In this document: piece by piece, positions 16,770 to 25,167 of the stretch
Layout: every line of letters starts with the position of its first letter
Position numbering within the stretch: the stretch's first letter is position 1
Assembly: GCA_900128585.1 (NCBI GenBank)
Contig: LT642171.1
Location: 1 to 42,996 of the forward strand
Reading direction: 5' to 3'
DNA from: Stramenopiles sp. TOSAG23-3
Lineage: Eukaryota > Sar
Length of the DNA stretch: 42,996 nucleotides
Translations under genes and position numbers: made by a program
Notes under the pieces: model-generated
Seen by the model: only the letters and a program-made list of their open reading frames with translations
The model's database searches: none
What the model was told of the DNA's origin: nothing

Positions 16770-18131
16770 ATGCCACGCCATAACAGAAACAAGAAGGGAA
16801 ACAAAGGTGCTGCCAAGAAAGTGCAATCCCCGGCCCCTGCCGTTGTCGCTGCCCCTGCCGTTGTCGCTGCCCCTGCCGTTGTCGCTGCCGCGCCAGCAGC
16901 CCCAGCCGTGGACGAGGCGTCTTCCAAAGGACGCATTCGCCAGGTAATCGAGTCGGAGCATGTCGAAAACGCTGTTTCATACCTGTCCAGCTACGCCCCA
17001 ACGTTGGTCAACCTCTACGGCTCCATGAAAGAGCAGCTTCCGGAGACTTTGAAGAGCCACGTGGACACCCTGGAAACCGACTACGTTGTTCCAACGGCCA
17101 AGAAAAGCCTTGACGTTGCCAACAACCTTGTCGACCAAGTTGACTCCCACCTTATCAAAGCGGAAGAGACGGTTGTGTCCAACTTGGATGCTACCCGCCA
17201 TTCCGTAGAGACGACGAAAGAAATGGTCTACACCAACGTTGAGTCAACGAAGCAAGTTGTACTCTCCAACGTGGAATCAACGAAGCAAGTGGTACTCTCC
17301 AACGTGGAATCAACGAAGCAAGTTGTTCTTTCCAACGTCCTGGCCACCGTGGGCACTGGCCTTGACAAGATTGAAGGTGCTGTTGATTACATTCTTCCGG
17401 AAGAATCCGTGGAAGGAGAAGCTTCTGGTGCCGTTGAACCAAAAGAAACGGAGGAAGAAATCCAAGCTCGCATTCGCCAGCTTTCTGCCAAATTGGTAAG
17501 GCGCCTGGAGAAACTGTCCCTGGTCGCTGCTATCCACAAAGCCACCGCCGACTCTGCCAAGGTCATGAACGAACGATACGGACAGTTCCAAGAGAATGTC
17601 GTCGCCCCCAGCCAAATCTTCTTGAACGAGAAGTACGAAAAATCAGAACAATACTTGAAGGAAACCCGGGCCGTGTCCGAAGCGTTCCTACTCGAAAAGT
17701 ACGAAAAGAGTGGAATCCAAGAATTGAGCACCAACACGTACAAAAAGCTGAACGAAACTGTAATTGCGCCGACGTCTGCCTTCGTGGAGGGGTTTAAGCT
17801 TGAATTGAAGGGGAACAAGACGTTCGAAAACTTGCCGAAAACGAAGGACGAGTTGGTCGCTGCGCTTGTGCAAGGGTACGGCCTCGTCCAGTCTAAGGTC
17901 CTTGTGCCAGCGGCGACGTACGCCGGTGTCGGGGAAACCTTCAAAATCTACGAAGAGTTTCTTATTAACAAGATATTTGGCGAGGCAAAAAGTGTCAAAG
18001 CCCCCGTGTCTCAGGAAACCGTATCCACCGATTCAGTTGAAAGCGAAGGGCCTGAAATATGGCACGATGCCCCTGCCAAGTTCGAGAACGACAAATTGGT
18101 CCCACTCTACCCCGACGACGACGAACAGTAA
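16770..18131 (+). CDS. Lipid-droplet-type amphipathic helical protein (perilipin- or SRPP/REF-like)
   Basis: A 453-residue, mostly helical, Lys/Val/Thr/Ser-rich protein with no membrane span. The N-terminus is basic (1-20) and followed by three AVVAAP hexamers (24-40). Residues about 60-150 (SYLSSYAPTLVNLYGSMKEQ and onward to VDQVDSHL) recall the PAT/SRPP style of lipid-droplet coat proteins. Residues 157-189 are three near-identical 11-residue units, VESTKQVVLSN, the period typical of perilipin amphipathic helices that lie on lipid monolayers. A second helical half contains the EKYEKS motif twice (about 290 and 310). The C-terminus is acidic (PDDDEQ). The start is the ATG at 16770 and the stop is TAA. 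A role in coating storage-lipid droplets is inferred from repeat periodicity and composition. Perilipin and REF/SRPP cannot be separated by eye. Confidence 0.65.
   Translation: MPRHNRNKKGNKGAAKKVQSPAPAVVAAPAVVAAPAVVAAAPAAPAVDEASSKGRIRQVIESEHVENAVSYLSSYAPTLVNLYGSMKEQLPETLKSHVDTLETDYVVPTAKKSLDVANNLVDQVDSHLIKAEETVVSNLDATRHSVETTKEMVYTNVESTKQVVLSNVESTKQVVLSNVESTKQVVLSNVLATVGTGLDKIEGAVDYILPEESVEGEASGAVEPKETEEEIQARIRQLSAKLVRRLEKLSLVAAIHKATADSAKVMNERYGQFQENVVAPSQIFLNEKYEKSEQYLKETRAVSEAFLLEKYEKSGIQELSTNTYKKLNETVIAPTSAFVEGFKLELKGNKTFENLPKTKDELVAALVQGYGLVQSKVLVPAATYAGVGETFKIYEEFLINKIFGEAKSVKAPVSQETVSTDSVESEGPEIWHDAPAKFENDKLVPLYPDDDEQ
16839..16890 (+). repeat. 18-bp coding tandem repeat (AVVAAP x3)
   Basis: The 18-base unit GCCGTTGTCGCTGCCCCT occurs three times in phase, the last copy diverging at its end. 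It encodes Ala-Val-Val-Ala-Ala-Pro repeats near the N-terminus of the lipid-droplet-type protein. Near identity at DNA level suggests recent slippage or unequal exchange. Confidence 0.9.
17238..17336 (+). repeat. 33-bp coding tandem repeat (11-residue amphipathic unit x3)
   Basis: Three consecutive 33-base units (17238-17270, 17271-17303, 17304-17336) encode the identical peptide VESTKQVVLSN with only synonymous changes. Purifying selection on the 11-residue unit, or recent duplication, is implied. The preceding residues (from about 135) are degenerate versions of the same unit. Confidence 0.92.
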
Positions 18132-18479
18132 ACGCCTTCGGTAGCTCGTCTTCCTTGCGGCACAGAACCATTCTAGTTTCTGTTATAGAATCCCGCAAAT
18201 GAGAAGGTTGCGAGTCTTTCGGGCGCTTTCCTTCAACGGTGAAGGTTCTTGTGGCTCTTTTGTCTTATTTTCTCCGATTCGTTGGTTGGAACTGCGATCG
18301 CATCGACTGCAATCTGTCGCGTCTGTGTCGTTTGTTTTGATTTCTACACTTTAACATTTAAATAAGTTTTACTGTGAAATTATCAGATATTAATTTATAT
18401 CTTAGATACGAAGGAGGTGAAGACTTTTTAAATCTTAACGGCCATATCAGTTTCTCAAAACACTCAAAAATAATTTTAT

Positions 18480-18565
18480 CAAATTGGCTGTTATTTATTG
18501 AAAAAACAAATTGGCTGTTATTTATTAAAAAAACAAAATATATAGTATGCTATGTGTTATTTATT
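18480..18565 (+). repeat. Tandem 27-bp duplication plus short dispersed element bracketed by GTTATTTATT
   Basis: A 27-base unit beginning CAAATTGGCTGTTATTTATT is present twice (18480-18506 and 18507-18533, one mismatch). After it, the sequence AAAAAAACAAAATATATAG followed by TATGCTATGT (18527-18555) is bracketed by exact GTTATTTATT direct repeats at 18517-18526 and 18556-18565. The bracketed piece matches the head of the element at 33551-33584. It lies 350-430 bases downstream of the lipid-droplet-type gene, in the same orientation. Confidence 0.75.
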
Positions 18566-18670
18566 TATTTTCAATTTAAAAAATCTAATTTCTTTACAAG
18601 TACAAATTCTTTATATCGTTATCGTTGCGTCGGAAAATATGCACCGGCGGCGTGCACGGACTGGAAGGAC

Positions 18671-19183
18671 TCAGTGCCATTGTTGTCGTTGTTTTTGCTG
18701 TCGCTTCGCAAAGTGGTTCCTTTCCGCACGCTGCTGTCGCGAGTCTCTGTTTTCACGCGAAATTTCTCGCCTTGTTGGTTCCACCTGCTTGTTGCTCCTG
18801 TATGCAGTATGGCCGATTGATTCAGTTGGTTTGGAGTAAGTCTCTCTGCGCTGTTGCATCTGTTGTTGTGCTTTGCGGCTTGCGCGGTGGCTCATAGCTT
18901 TGCCACTCCCTCGTTTCAAAAAATTTTTTTGGCACCCAGCTGCGTAGTTACCGTCTTGGCTTTCCCTGGGCTTTAAGACGTTCGCCCCTGCAGCGTACGG
19001 GTCGGTCTGTTCGGAATACCTCGAATGCTTCTGCTGTCCCAGGGGTCGTTTCTTTTCAAACCCCAACTTTCTGCGAAGCGATTGTGGCAAAGCACTTTTT
19101 GGCACTTTTGCGCGCGGTATCCGCATATCTAAATCAGAACCGTGTGAACATATCAATCCACTGGACGAGCGTGCTCCTGACAT
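18671..19183 (-). CDS. Hypothetical basic protein rich in Arg, Gln and Ser (170 aa)
   Basis: Not recognised. The frame starts at an ATG (CAT at 19181-19183) and ends in TGA. Its GC level matches genes rather than the AT-rich spacers on both sides, which is the main reason to call it. The product is strongly basic. Residues about 20-45 contain Lys/Arg-Pro motifs such as KVPKSALPQSLRRKLGFEKK, and about 95-170 are Arg/Gln-rich and probably helical or disordered (RASRKAQQQMQQRR). No signal peptide or membrane span is seen. Composition suggests a nuclear or nucleolar RNA- or DNA-binding protein, which is only inference. It is convergent with the lipid-droplet-type gene, and a CTT tract lies upstream at about 19270-19310. 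Confidence 0.5.
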   Translation of the reverse strand: MSGARSSSGLICSHGSDLDMRIPRAKVPKSALPQSLRRKLGFEKKRPLGQQKHSRYSEQTDPYAAGANVLKPRESQDGNYAAGCQKNFLKRGSGKAMSHRASRKAQQQMQQRRETYSKPTESIGHTAYRSNKQVEPTRREISRENRDSRQQRAERNHFAKRQQKQRQQWH

Positions 19184-19558
19184 TGTGAATGGTGGTAGGA
19201 ATGAAACGTGTGTCTTTCAATTTTTTTCTTTACCTCTATATAAGTATTTGTATACGGTTATTATCGTTTTTCTTCTTCTTCTTTTTTTTTCTTCTTCTTT
19301 CTTTCTGACTATTTTTTCTAAATTTCTAGAATGAATGATATCGGATCGATTGGTTGCCCTTTTATGTAAGAATATTTTTATACAGTCGTCGGATTCTTTT
19401 ACCAAAACAAAAAACAACCAACTTTTCTTTATACACTCCTCTACTTCTTCTTCTTCTTTTTTTCAATACTATTGCATTGATTGATTGAAACTACAACAAC
19501 AAGCCTCCTCGTCGTCGTCGTTTGTTGCACATGGAAGAAGAAATTCCTAAATTAAGGA

Positions 19559-19585
19559 TATATCATACTTTCAAAGTATGATATA
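19559..19585. repeat. Perfect 27-bp palindrome
   Basis: TATATCATACTTT and its exact reverse complement AAAGTATGATATA flank a single C. A looser outer inverted pair, AATTAAGGATA just before it (about 19550-19560) and TATCCTTAATT at about 19639-19649, encloses roughly 100 bases. It could be a cruciform-forming or MITE-like relic in the divergent spacer. Confidence 0.9.
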
Positions 19586-20034
19586 CGTAGTTATATAATA
19601 ATGAAAACATAGAACACAATTTAAAACATATTATAAATTATCCTTAATTATTAAAATGATGTATAACGGTGCCACCGGTAATAAAATAAAAAAAGTCCAA
19701 AGAGAACGAAAAGAAGTCCAAAGAAGAAGGGAAAAGAAGACAACAAGAAGGAGGAGCGTATATTGTCCAATAATGTATATTAAATAAAACTAAAATATAC
19801 GAGAATGAAGCAACAAGAATAAAATAAAACTAGAATAACTAGTCTAAATATAAGGAGCATCTTTTATTGATCAAATTGTTAAATAATTAAATAAATAATG
19901 AGATGAAACCGTAGGAATGTTTTTGTTTCATCTGTTGTTGGTTGTTGCCTGTTGTTCTTTTTACTTGTTATTATTAGTCGGTCGATTATTAAGACTAGTA
20001 TTTTATTCTTACCCAAAATTAAAACCAACAATGA

Positions 20035-20215
20035 AAAAAAAAAAAAAAAGAAGAAAGAAAGAAAGAAGGAATGAAAGAAGGAAGAAAGAAAGAAAGAAGG
20101 AAGAAGAAAGGAAAGAAAGAAGGAAGAAGAAAGGAAAGAAAGAAAGATCAAGAAAGAAAGAAAGAGAGAAAGAAAGAAAGAAAGAAGAAAGGAAAGAAGG
20201 AAGAAAGGAATGTGT
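20035..20215. repeat. GAA/GAAA purine tract
   Basis: About 180 bases of almost pure purine built from AAAG, GAAG and GGAA units, starting with a run of A. It lies about 290 bases upstream of the patatin-like gene. The low-complexity frame across it was not called. Confidence 0.85.
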
Positions 20216-20502
20216 GATAATGTATTAATTACTACTAGACTATGTAATATTGTATTCTAGTATAGATATATCACCCTATTAAAAAAAGAGAGGCAAAAAA
20301 AAAAGATCGTCGTCGTCGACGATGATGGAGGAAATGGTGGATCATCTTCTCTTTGTCGCGAGTAGTAGTTTGGATTCTTGTTAAACGAAGAATGTTCTGT
20401 TTTTATATTAAATATTCATCGATCGATTCACCTTGTACTCTTGTTGTAGCTTATAGTTTATAAGTAAGGTTGGGTTATCCTAGTGCTCGGGGGGTTGTAG
20501 GC

Positions 20503-21585
20503 ATGAAAATAGAGCCGTATAAGCCGCACGAGCTCTGGAACGTCTCGCAGCTGTTGCCGGACGGACGGGAGAGTTCAAGCGGTTCGGGTAAGGGCGAGCA
20601 TAAGTCAAACGGGCAGAGCGTTCTCGACGGGCAGTTGCGTGATAAAAAGGTTTGTTTCTGTTTTGGTGGAGGAGGCTACTATGGTAATATATTCTTAGGT
20701 ATTATCAAATTTATTCAGGAAGCCTTTAGCCCCGAGTATGTTGAACGTTATTTTTGCTTTGCCGGCGAGTCTGCCGGTGCCGCGTTTGCTTCCTACGCAG
20801 TGTTGGGAATACCGTACGAAAAGGTATGTAAACTTCACAGGGATCATACCATTGCTTCGTACAATCAGCGCGACCAGGGATTAACGAAAGTCAAGGAAAG
20901 CAGCGAAAATTTATTGAAGGAAGCGTATAGTGAAGTGTTCCGTTGGCCACCAAAAAAAGTACAAAAAGCCGTCCGCGATCGCTTGATGTTCACCACTAAT
21001 CAACTGCGACCGTGTAAGTGTGGAATGGAAACACTGAAGTTGACCAATTTTGATTCCATGGAAGATGTGATGGTTGCAATCGTTGCGTCAGCGTACATTC
21101 CGATTGCTATGCCAATTCTAGAGTTTCCCCGTCTGGGAGGAAAATTTGTCGTTGACGGCGGCTTTACTGTTGCTGGGTCCGTTCCTTGCTTCAACGATTG
21201 CACGGTAGTCTACTGTTTGGCCTGTGGTACACCGAGCCCTGGTGTCCCCGAGCAATTCAAACGGGCGTGTATCACGCCTTCGGTGATCAATAACAATTAC
21301 ACATTCAACATGATGTTTCCTTATTGCGCCGAAGAGTTTGATAAATTGGTGGAGGACGGCTATAACCAGGCCAAAAAATATTTTTTATCCACGTCCTATT
21401 TTCGCCAAAAGATCGTGAAAATTGGGATGTTAAAAGAGTCCCGTATGAAATTTGGTTCTCATAGCGAAAGGACCGATGACGTGGGTGTTCGGGCATGCCG
21501 GAATGGTGGGTCTGCGCAAAACGTGAAGAAGCGAAACCGGCGTGCGGCATCTAAGGGTAGACAGAAGGCAAGCAAACGACTTTGA
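20503..21585 (+). CDS. Patatin-like phospholipase domain protein
   Basis: A 360-residue lipid acyl hydrolase of the patatin/PNPLA family, which uses a Ser-Asp dyad. I start it at the ATG at 20503; the open frame reaches back to a TTG at 20470. The oxyanion-hole glycines are FGGGGYYG (54-61), the nucleophile elbow is GESAG with Ser90, and the catalytic Asp lies in DGG (Asp218). ASAYIPIAMP (195-204) matches the ASxAxP motif of the family. The last 50 residues are strongly basic (KKRNRRAASKGRQKASKRL), which could be a nuclear signal or a membrane-surface anchor. The likely substrate is triacylglycerol or phospholipid, as for PNPLA2/ATGL-type enzymes; it cannot be fixed from sequence. A nearby lipid-droplet-type gene is suggestive, but co-function is inference. 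Confidence 0.9.
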   Translation: MKIEPYKPHELWNVSQLLPDGRESSSGSGKGEHKSNGQSVLDGQLRDKKVCFCFGGGGYYGNIFLGIIKFIQEAFSPEYVERYFCFAGESAGAAFASYAVLGIPYEKVCKLHRDHTIASYNQRDQGLTKVKESSENLLKEAYSEVFRWPPKKVQKAVRDRLMFTTNQLRPCKCGMETLKLTNFDSMEDVMVAIVASAYIPIAMPILEFPRLGGKFVVDGGFTVAGSVPCFNDCTVVYCLACGTPSPGVPEQFKRACITPSVINNNYTFNMMFPYCAEEFDKLVEDGYNQAKKYFLSTSYFRQKIVKIGMLKESRMKFGSHSERTDDVGVRACRNGGSAQNVKKRNRRAASKGRQKASKRL

Positions 21586-22277
21586 TTTATCTAATGAATA
21601 CTTTCCTGTGTTATTTATTAAACGTATGTGAAATAAAAAGAATATTACAGCCAATTTTCTTGTTTTTATTATTCATATATTTTATTATATCATCATATTT
21701 TATTATATTAATCATCTTCTTCTTCTTCTTCTTCTATCATCTCTTTTTTTCTTTTTTTATTATTACCTAGCAGCTAGCAGCAGCCAATAATTTTCTTCTT
21801 CTTCTTCTTTCTTCTTCTTTCTTCTTCTTCTTCTTTCTTCTTTCTTCTTCTTTCTTCTTTCTTCTTCTTCATGTTTTTTTTATGATGATCGATTAATATA
21901 TAATTTAATATTATTACCTTTGTGGTAGTACCTGGTACCTGGTGGTGCGTAGTAGAGATTAGAGTTCGTCGTCTAATAATAATAATAATAATAATAATTA
22001 AAAAAATTAAACCACCTTTATTAACCCACACCACAAAAAGCAGCAAAAGCGAAAGCAAATCCAAAGGGAGGCGAGCGACGAACGCATGCTTGTGGTGCTC
22101 TATTTTGAATAGCGTTTAAGTATTGTTTGTTTGTATTCGTTGGGGGGGTTATCTAGGAAGAACCGGTGTAGCGTTTTTTTTAAACGGACCGCACCATCCA
22201 CGACGTCTCTCAGGGCACGTTTGGAGCGAGGAGTTACATAGCGGGCGTTTTCAATAGTGGTGTTTGCATACATTCAC
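21586..22277. other. 5' flank of DUF501 gene with CTT tract and AAT repeat
   Basis: A spacer between tandem plus-strand genes. A broken CTT/TTTC tract runs from about 21715 to 21870 with one interruption near 21745-21790. An ATA/AAT triplet run lies at about 21975-22000. GC rises sharply from about 22050, ahead of the DUF501 coding region. The minus-strand frame across the tract is Lys/Glu/Arg low complexity and was not called. Confidence 0.6.
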
Positions 22278-23000
22278 ATGACCCGGAAAGGCAAACGTCG
22301 TCGGGCGTTCGAGCGGAGCAATGCGGAGTGCACGCCCGTCTGCCCCGTGCATGAGACGGTAACGGACTTTGACAAGGAATCGTTGGTCCAAATGCTCGGG
22401 TTTGTCCCGTCGAACTTGTACATGGTACGGGCGAGGGACCCTGCCACGAAGGCGCCGCAGGCGTGCCTCATGTACCCCCTGTCGAACACGGCACGGCAGG
22501 AAAAGTTGGAGCCGTTCCCGACCATTTGCTGGCTGACGTGCACCAAGCTGAAAGGCAAGGTCAGCGCGCTCGAAGGCGACGGTTGGGTCCAAAAGTTCGA
22601 GCACCGGCTGAGAGAGAACACGGGGACGCACGGGAAACGCATGGTGGCGGCCCACCGGCTGTACGCGCGGTACCGCACGTCCATGCTCACCGAGCCCGAT
22701 CGGGAGACCGTGCGGCAGAACGGGTGGGGGGCGGCCTTAGGAGAAAACAGGGGGGTGGCGGGAATCACAAACAACTTTGCCCATCTTCACTCGTATACGA
22801 CGGGGACAGTCGTCGCGGCGTCCCTGGAGCAGAACAAGGAGGGCCAGGTTCCGATGGCGACCACGTGGGAGCTCAGCGTCAAGTGCCTGCACGCGCACCT
22901 TGCACATTACCTTTGCTTTCCCCAGCACGGGAACGTCATCGGCCAGTGGACCTACGAGGCCCTGCAGCAAGCGGGGGAGGAGCTGAATCAGAAAATTTAA
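22278..23000 (+). CDS. DUF501 family protein
   Basis: A 240-residue protein of the DUF501 family, known mainly from actinobacteria and other bacteria, whose biochemical role is not established. Matching features are VCPVH (21-25), ARDPATKAP (52-60) followed by CLMYPL (63-68), and PFPTICWLTC (79-88). Further on come the helical R-x-Y-A-x-Y-R segment near 135, GVAGITN near 160 and VKCLHAHLAHYL near 205. I use the ATG at 22278; the frame is open from GTG codons 21 bases upstream. The N-terminal 12 residues are very basic. Codon third positions are strongly G/C, unlike most neighbours, and the 3' end is only 48 bases from the convergent membrane-protein gene. A bacterial origin by transfer is possible but unproven. 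Confidence 0.8.
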   Translation: MTRKGKRRRAFERSNAECTPVCPVHETVTDFDKESLVQMLGFVPSNLYMVRARDPATKAPQACLMYPLSNTARQEKLEPFPTICWLTCTKLKGKVSALEGDGWVQKFEHRLRENTGTHGKRMVAAHRLYARYRTSMLTEPDRETVRQNGWGAALGENRGVAGITNNFAHLHSYTTGTVVAASLEQNKEGQVPMATTWELSVKCLHAHLAHYLCFPQHGNVIGQWTYEALQQAGEELNQKI

Positions 23001-23048
23001 GAGAATTATTTACGGTATGAAAATAATATTGATAAAAACGTTGGACGA

Positions 23049-24725
23049 CTACCTGCTTCCTGCACCGTAGGCACTGCCATGGTACTCTGCGTTTGGGGAA
23101 CCATTTTGCTTGTAGTACAACTCCCACAAAGCGTTCCTGTAGAACGAAGCGTACACGTTCCACTGCCATGCCCTGAACGCCGCCTCTTGCGGGGACCCTG
23201 CCGCTGCTCCCCCGTACGGATGGCGCGGCATCATGCCCCGACCTGGCCTCTCTCCTTCCCGAGGGGCCAGCGGTGCAACGGCTCGTCGTCGGACGGTCAC
23301 TGGGCGCGCCGCGGACCTCTCGCCCGCGACGGCCCTGGCCCGCCCCGCCCTCAGCTCCACCCGCTCCCCTTGCCCCGCCTGCCGCTCCCTTGGCCCCACC
23401 TGCCGCTCCGCCTGCCGCTCCCTTGGCCCCGCCTGCCGCTCCCTTGCCCCCACCTGCCGCTCTGCCTGCCGCTCCCTTGGCCCCGCCTGCCGCTCCCCTT
23501 GCCCCGCCTGCCGCTCCTCCGTCCCACCACCCTCATTCTCCACCACTCGAACGACCAGCACCACGGGCAAGGCAGCCATGCGGCAGAGCCACATCGTCCA
23601 CAGGGCGTACAACGCAAAGCTGTCCTGCATCAAGCGCCCGCCCCCCACTGGGCCCTTCTTTCGCCAGCCCCATGACTCGATGATGGTGATCCAGTCGCCG
23701 GTCACGGCCCAGACGAGGGCGTACAGCGTGTAGCTGTGGCAGCAGAGCCTCCACGCGCCGGCGACAAGCCGGCAGAGGGGGATTGAGGCGGCCGGCGGCC
23801 TCGCTCGCTCAGCGTGCCTGAGCGCGATGGAGCAGACGATCGCGGCCGGGAGGGTCATGAGGGCCACCGCAGCCATGGCCTCCAGAAACGAGACGACCGA
23901 GAACGTCAGCACGACCGCGAGGCCCGCGGGGACCGACGCCAAATAGGCCGCGGGGACCGACGCCTCCCGCCCTGCCCGCTCCTTGTACTGTTTCTGCACG
24001 ACCTCCTTGGAGCACAGGTATCGGTGGCCTTTCTTCCCCGCCATCTCCCGTTTGCAAAACATTTTCATGAAAAGGTACACCTGGTTGAAGGGAGAGGTGA
24101 ACCCCACGGTCAGATACGTCCCCAGCAGGTTCACCTTCGACTTGGTCGGGGATGGGTGGTTGCCCTTGGGAGTCCCAGAGTTCGTCACGATGGTGATCCA
24201 CTTTCCGAAAAATTCTTGGCGATGGATCGCGGCCACCTCCTCCGAGGACAGCGTGCGGGCCCCTCGCTTGTTCCTTGCCTCTAGCAGCGCCCGCCGCTGC
24301 TCCCGAACGCTCCGGGCAAACTGGACCTCCGGCTCCGGCAAAAGCTTCAGGAGCGAGCCGCCGTCAACCCCGAAGCGAATGCCGATGTACGACATGACGC
24401 AGTGGAGGGAGTCCTTGTACCACTTCGGAAGGGGCACGGTGAACGGGGTGGGCGGACCATCGACCACGTTGACTTTCTCCTCCACTGTGTCGTACGTAAA
24501 GACAAGGCCCTCAGGGAACACGTCCGCCGTTTCTGCGAGTGCGTCCGAGCGGTACAGCCGGTCCAGCACCGCCTGCTCCCGCCAAACAAACTTTCCAGCC
24601 AAGAAAAACTCCACGATCAAACAGACCGTAAAAACGTGGCAAATCGCCCCCCAACAGGACTGCCGGTGGGGGTGCCGAAGGAACCCTTTGTAAAAACCAG
24701 GCCCAAGGGAGGCCAACAGTGTCAT
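23049..24725 (-). CDS. Hypothetical multi-pass membrane protein with Arg/Gln repeat region
   Basis: Not recognised. The 558-residue frame begins at an ATG (24723-24725). A hydrophobic segment at about 24-46 may be a signal anchor. A soluble region (50-250) is followed by a long hydrophobic hairpin at about 258-305, and further membrane segments lie at about 333-350 and 368-393. Residues about 398-460 are a repetitive, highly charged stretch of ERQAGPRERQAERQVG-type units. The C-terminal tail is Arg/Ala/Gly-rich, then Tyr-rich (GSPNAEYHGSAYGAG). Strong G/C bias matches the adjacent DUF501 gene and differs from the rest of the window. No catalytic motif was seen. The reverse strand is also open over much of the repeat, but only this strand gives an ATG-started frame with membrane helices. 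Confidence 0.7.
   Translation of the reverse strand: MTLLASLGPGFYKGFLRHPHRQSCWGAICHVFTVCLIVEFFLAGKFVWREQAVLDRLYRSDALAETADVFPEGLVFTYDTVEEKVNVVDGPPTPFTVPLPKWYKDSLHCVMSYIGIRFGVDGGSLLKLLPEPEVQFARSVREQRRALLEARNKRGARTLSSEEVAAIHRQEFFGKWITIVTNSGTPKGNHPSPTKSKVNLLGTYLTVGFTSPFNQVYLFMKMFCKREMAGKKGHRYLCSKEVVQKQYKERAGREASVPAAYLASVPAGLAVVLTFSVVSFLEAMAAVALMTLPAAIVCSIALRHAERARPPAASIPLCRLVAGAWRLCCHSYTLYALVWAVTGDWITIIESWGWRKKGPVGGGRLMQDSFALYALWTMWLCRMAALPVVLVVRVVENEGGGTEERQAGQGERQAGPRERQAERQVGARERQAGPRERQAERQVGPRERQAGQGERVELRAGRARAVAGERSAARPVTVRRRAVAPLAPREGERPGRGMMPRHPYGGAAAGSPQEAAFRAWQWNVYASFYRNALWELYYKQNGSPNAEYHGSAYGAGSR
23345..23520 (-). repeat. GC-rich coding tandem repeat
   Basis: Imperfect tandem units built on CCTGCCGCTCCCTTGGCCC (plus-strand reading) recur about ten times within the membrane-protein gene. 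On the minus strand they encode charged units with ERQAG and ERQVG cores. Such arrays expand and contract easily, so allele length variation is likely. Confidence 0.85.
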
Positions 24726-25167
24726 TTTTTTTGATATTTTTCGTTCGTTTGTCCGTTCGTTCTTTCATTCGTTTGTTCGATATTTCATTTGTTTGTCCGT
24801 TCGTTCGTTCATTCGTTTCTTTCTGTTATGCAATAGCTATTTTTTAATTGAAAGAAAGAAAGAAAAGAGTTTGTTTATATAAGTTGGTTCGTTGTTTGAT
24901 GAGAAGAAGGACGGAAGTAACCGAAAGGTGGTCGGTCGGTGGTCGGTGGTGGCAAAAAAAAGCGTAAACTTCAGAAATCCTCATACGGTAGATGACACAG
25001 CATTGCTCATAAGGTACATGACACAGGACTGCTCCAGGGAGTCAGTTCATTTTTGTTGTTGCGTTATATTATAATACCTACATAAGATAACATTTTTATT
25101 TTGTTTTTTACTTTTTACTACATTTTTGGAGTATCTTAAAAATACTATATGCATAATTAGATTTTTA
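24726..25167. other. Spacer with tetranucleotide tract and 22-bp duplication
   Basis: This is the 5' flank of the membrane-protein gene and the 3' flank of the transporter gene. A tract of TTCG, TTTG and TTCA tetranucleotides spans about 24735-24825, replacing the CTT tracts seen elsewhere. A 22-base sequence is duplicated at 24987-25008 and 25013-25034. No gene is supported. Confidence 0.55.
24987..25034. repeat. 22-bp direct repeat with 26-bp period
   Basis: The segment at 24987-25008 (core ATGACACAG then TTGCTC) recurs at 25013-25034 with three mismatches. It lies 260-310 bases upstream of the minus-strand membrane-protein ATG. It may be a duplicated regulatory site; no factor is implied. 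Confidence 0.7.

Larger units (their letters stand above)
19184..20502. other. Long gene-free divergent spacer
   Basis: A 1.3-kb AT-rich stretch between the divergent basic protein and patatin-like genes. It contains a CTT tract (about 19270-19310), a second short one (19440-19465), a perfect palindrome (19559-19585), and a long purine tract of GAA/GAAA/GGAA units (about 20035-20215). No convincing gene is seen. The frames over the purine tract translate only to Lys/Arg/Glu low complexity. Confidence 0.55.

Noticed and set aside
18374-18820. 148-codon plus-strand frame downstream of the lipid-droplet-type gene
   Set aside because: It starts at GTG, crosses tandem repeats in AT-rich DNA and then runs antisense to the basic protein gene.
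19917-20228. Lys/Glu/Arg-rich frame over the purine tract
   Set aside because: Composition follows directly from GAA/GAAA repeats; no conserved segment.
23079-23683. Pro/Ala-rich and Pro/Cys-rich plus-strand frames opposite the membrane protein
   Set aside because: They are shadows of the GC-rich tandem repeat; only the minus strand gives membrane helices and an ATG-started frame spanning the region.
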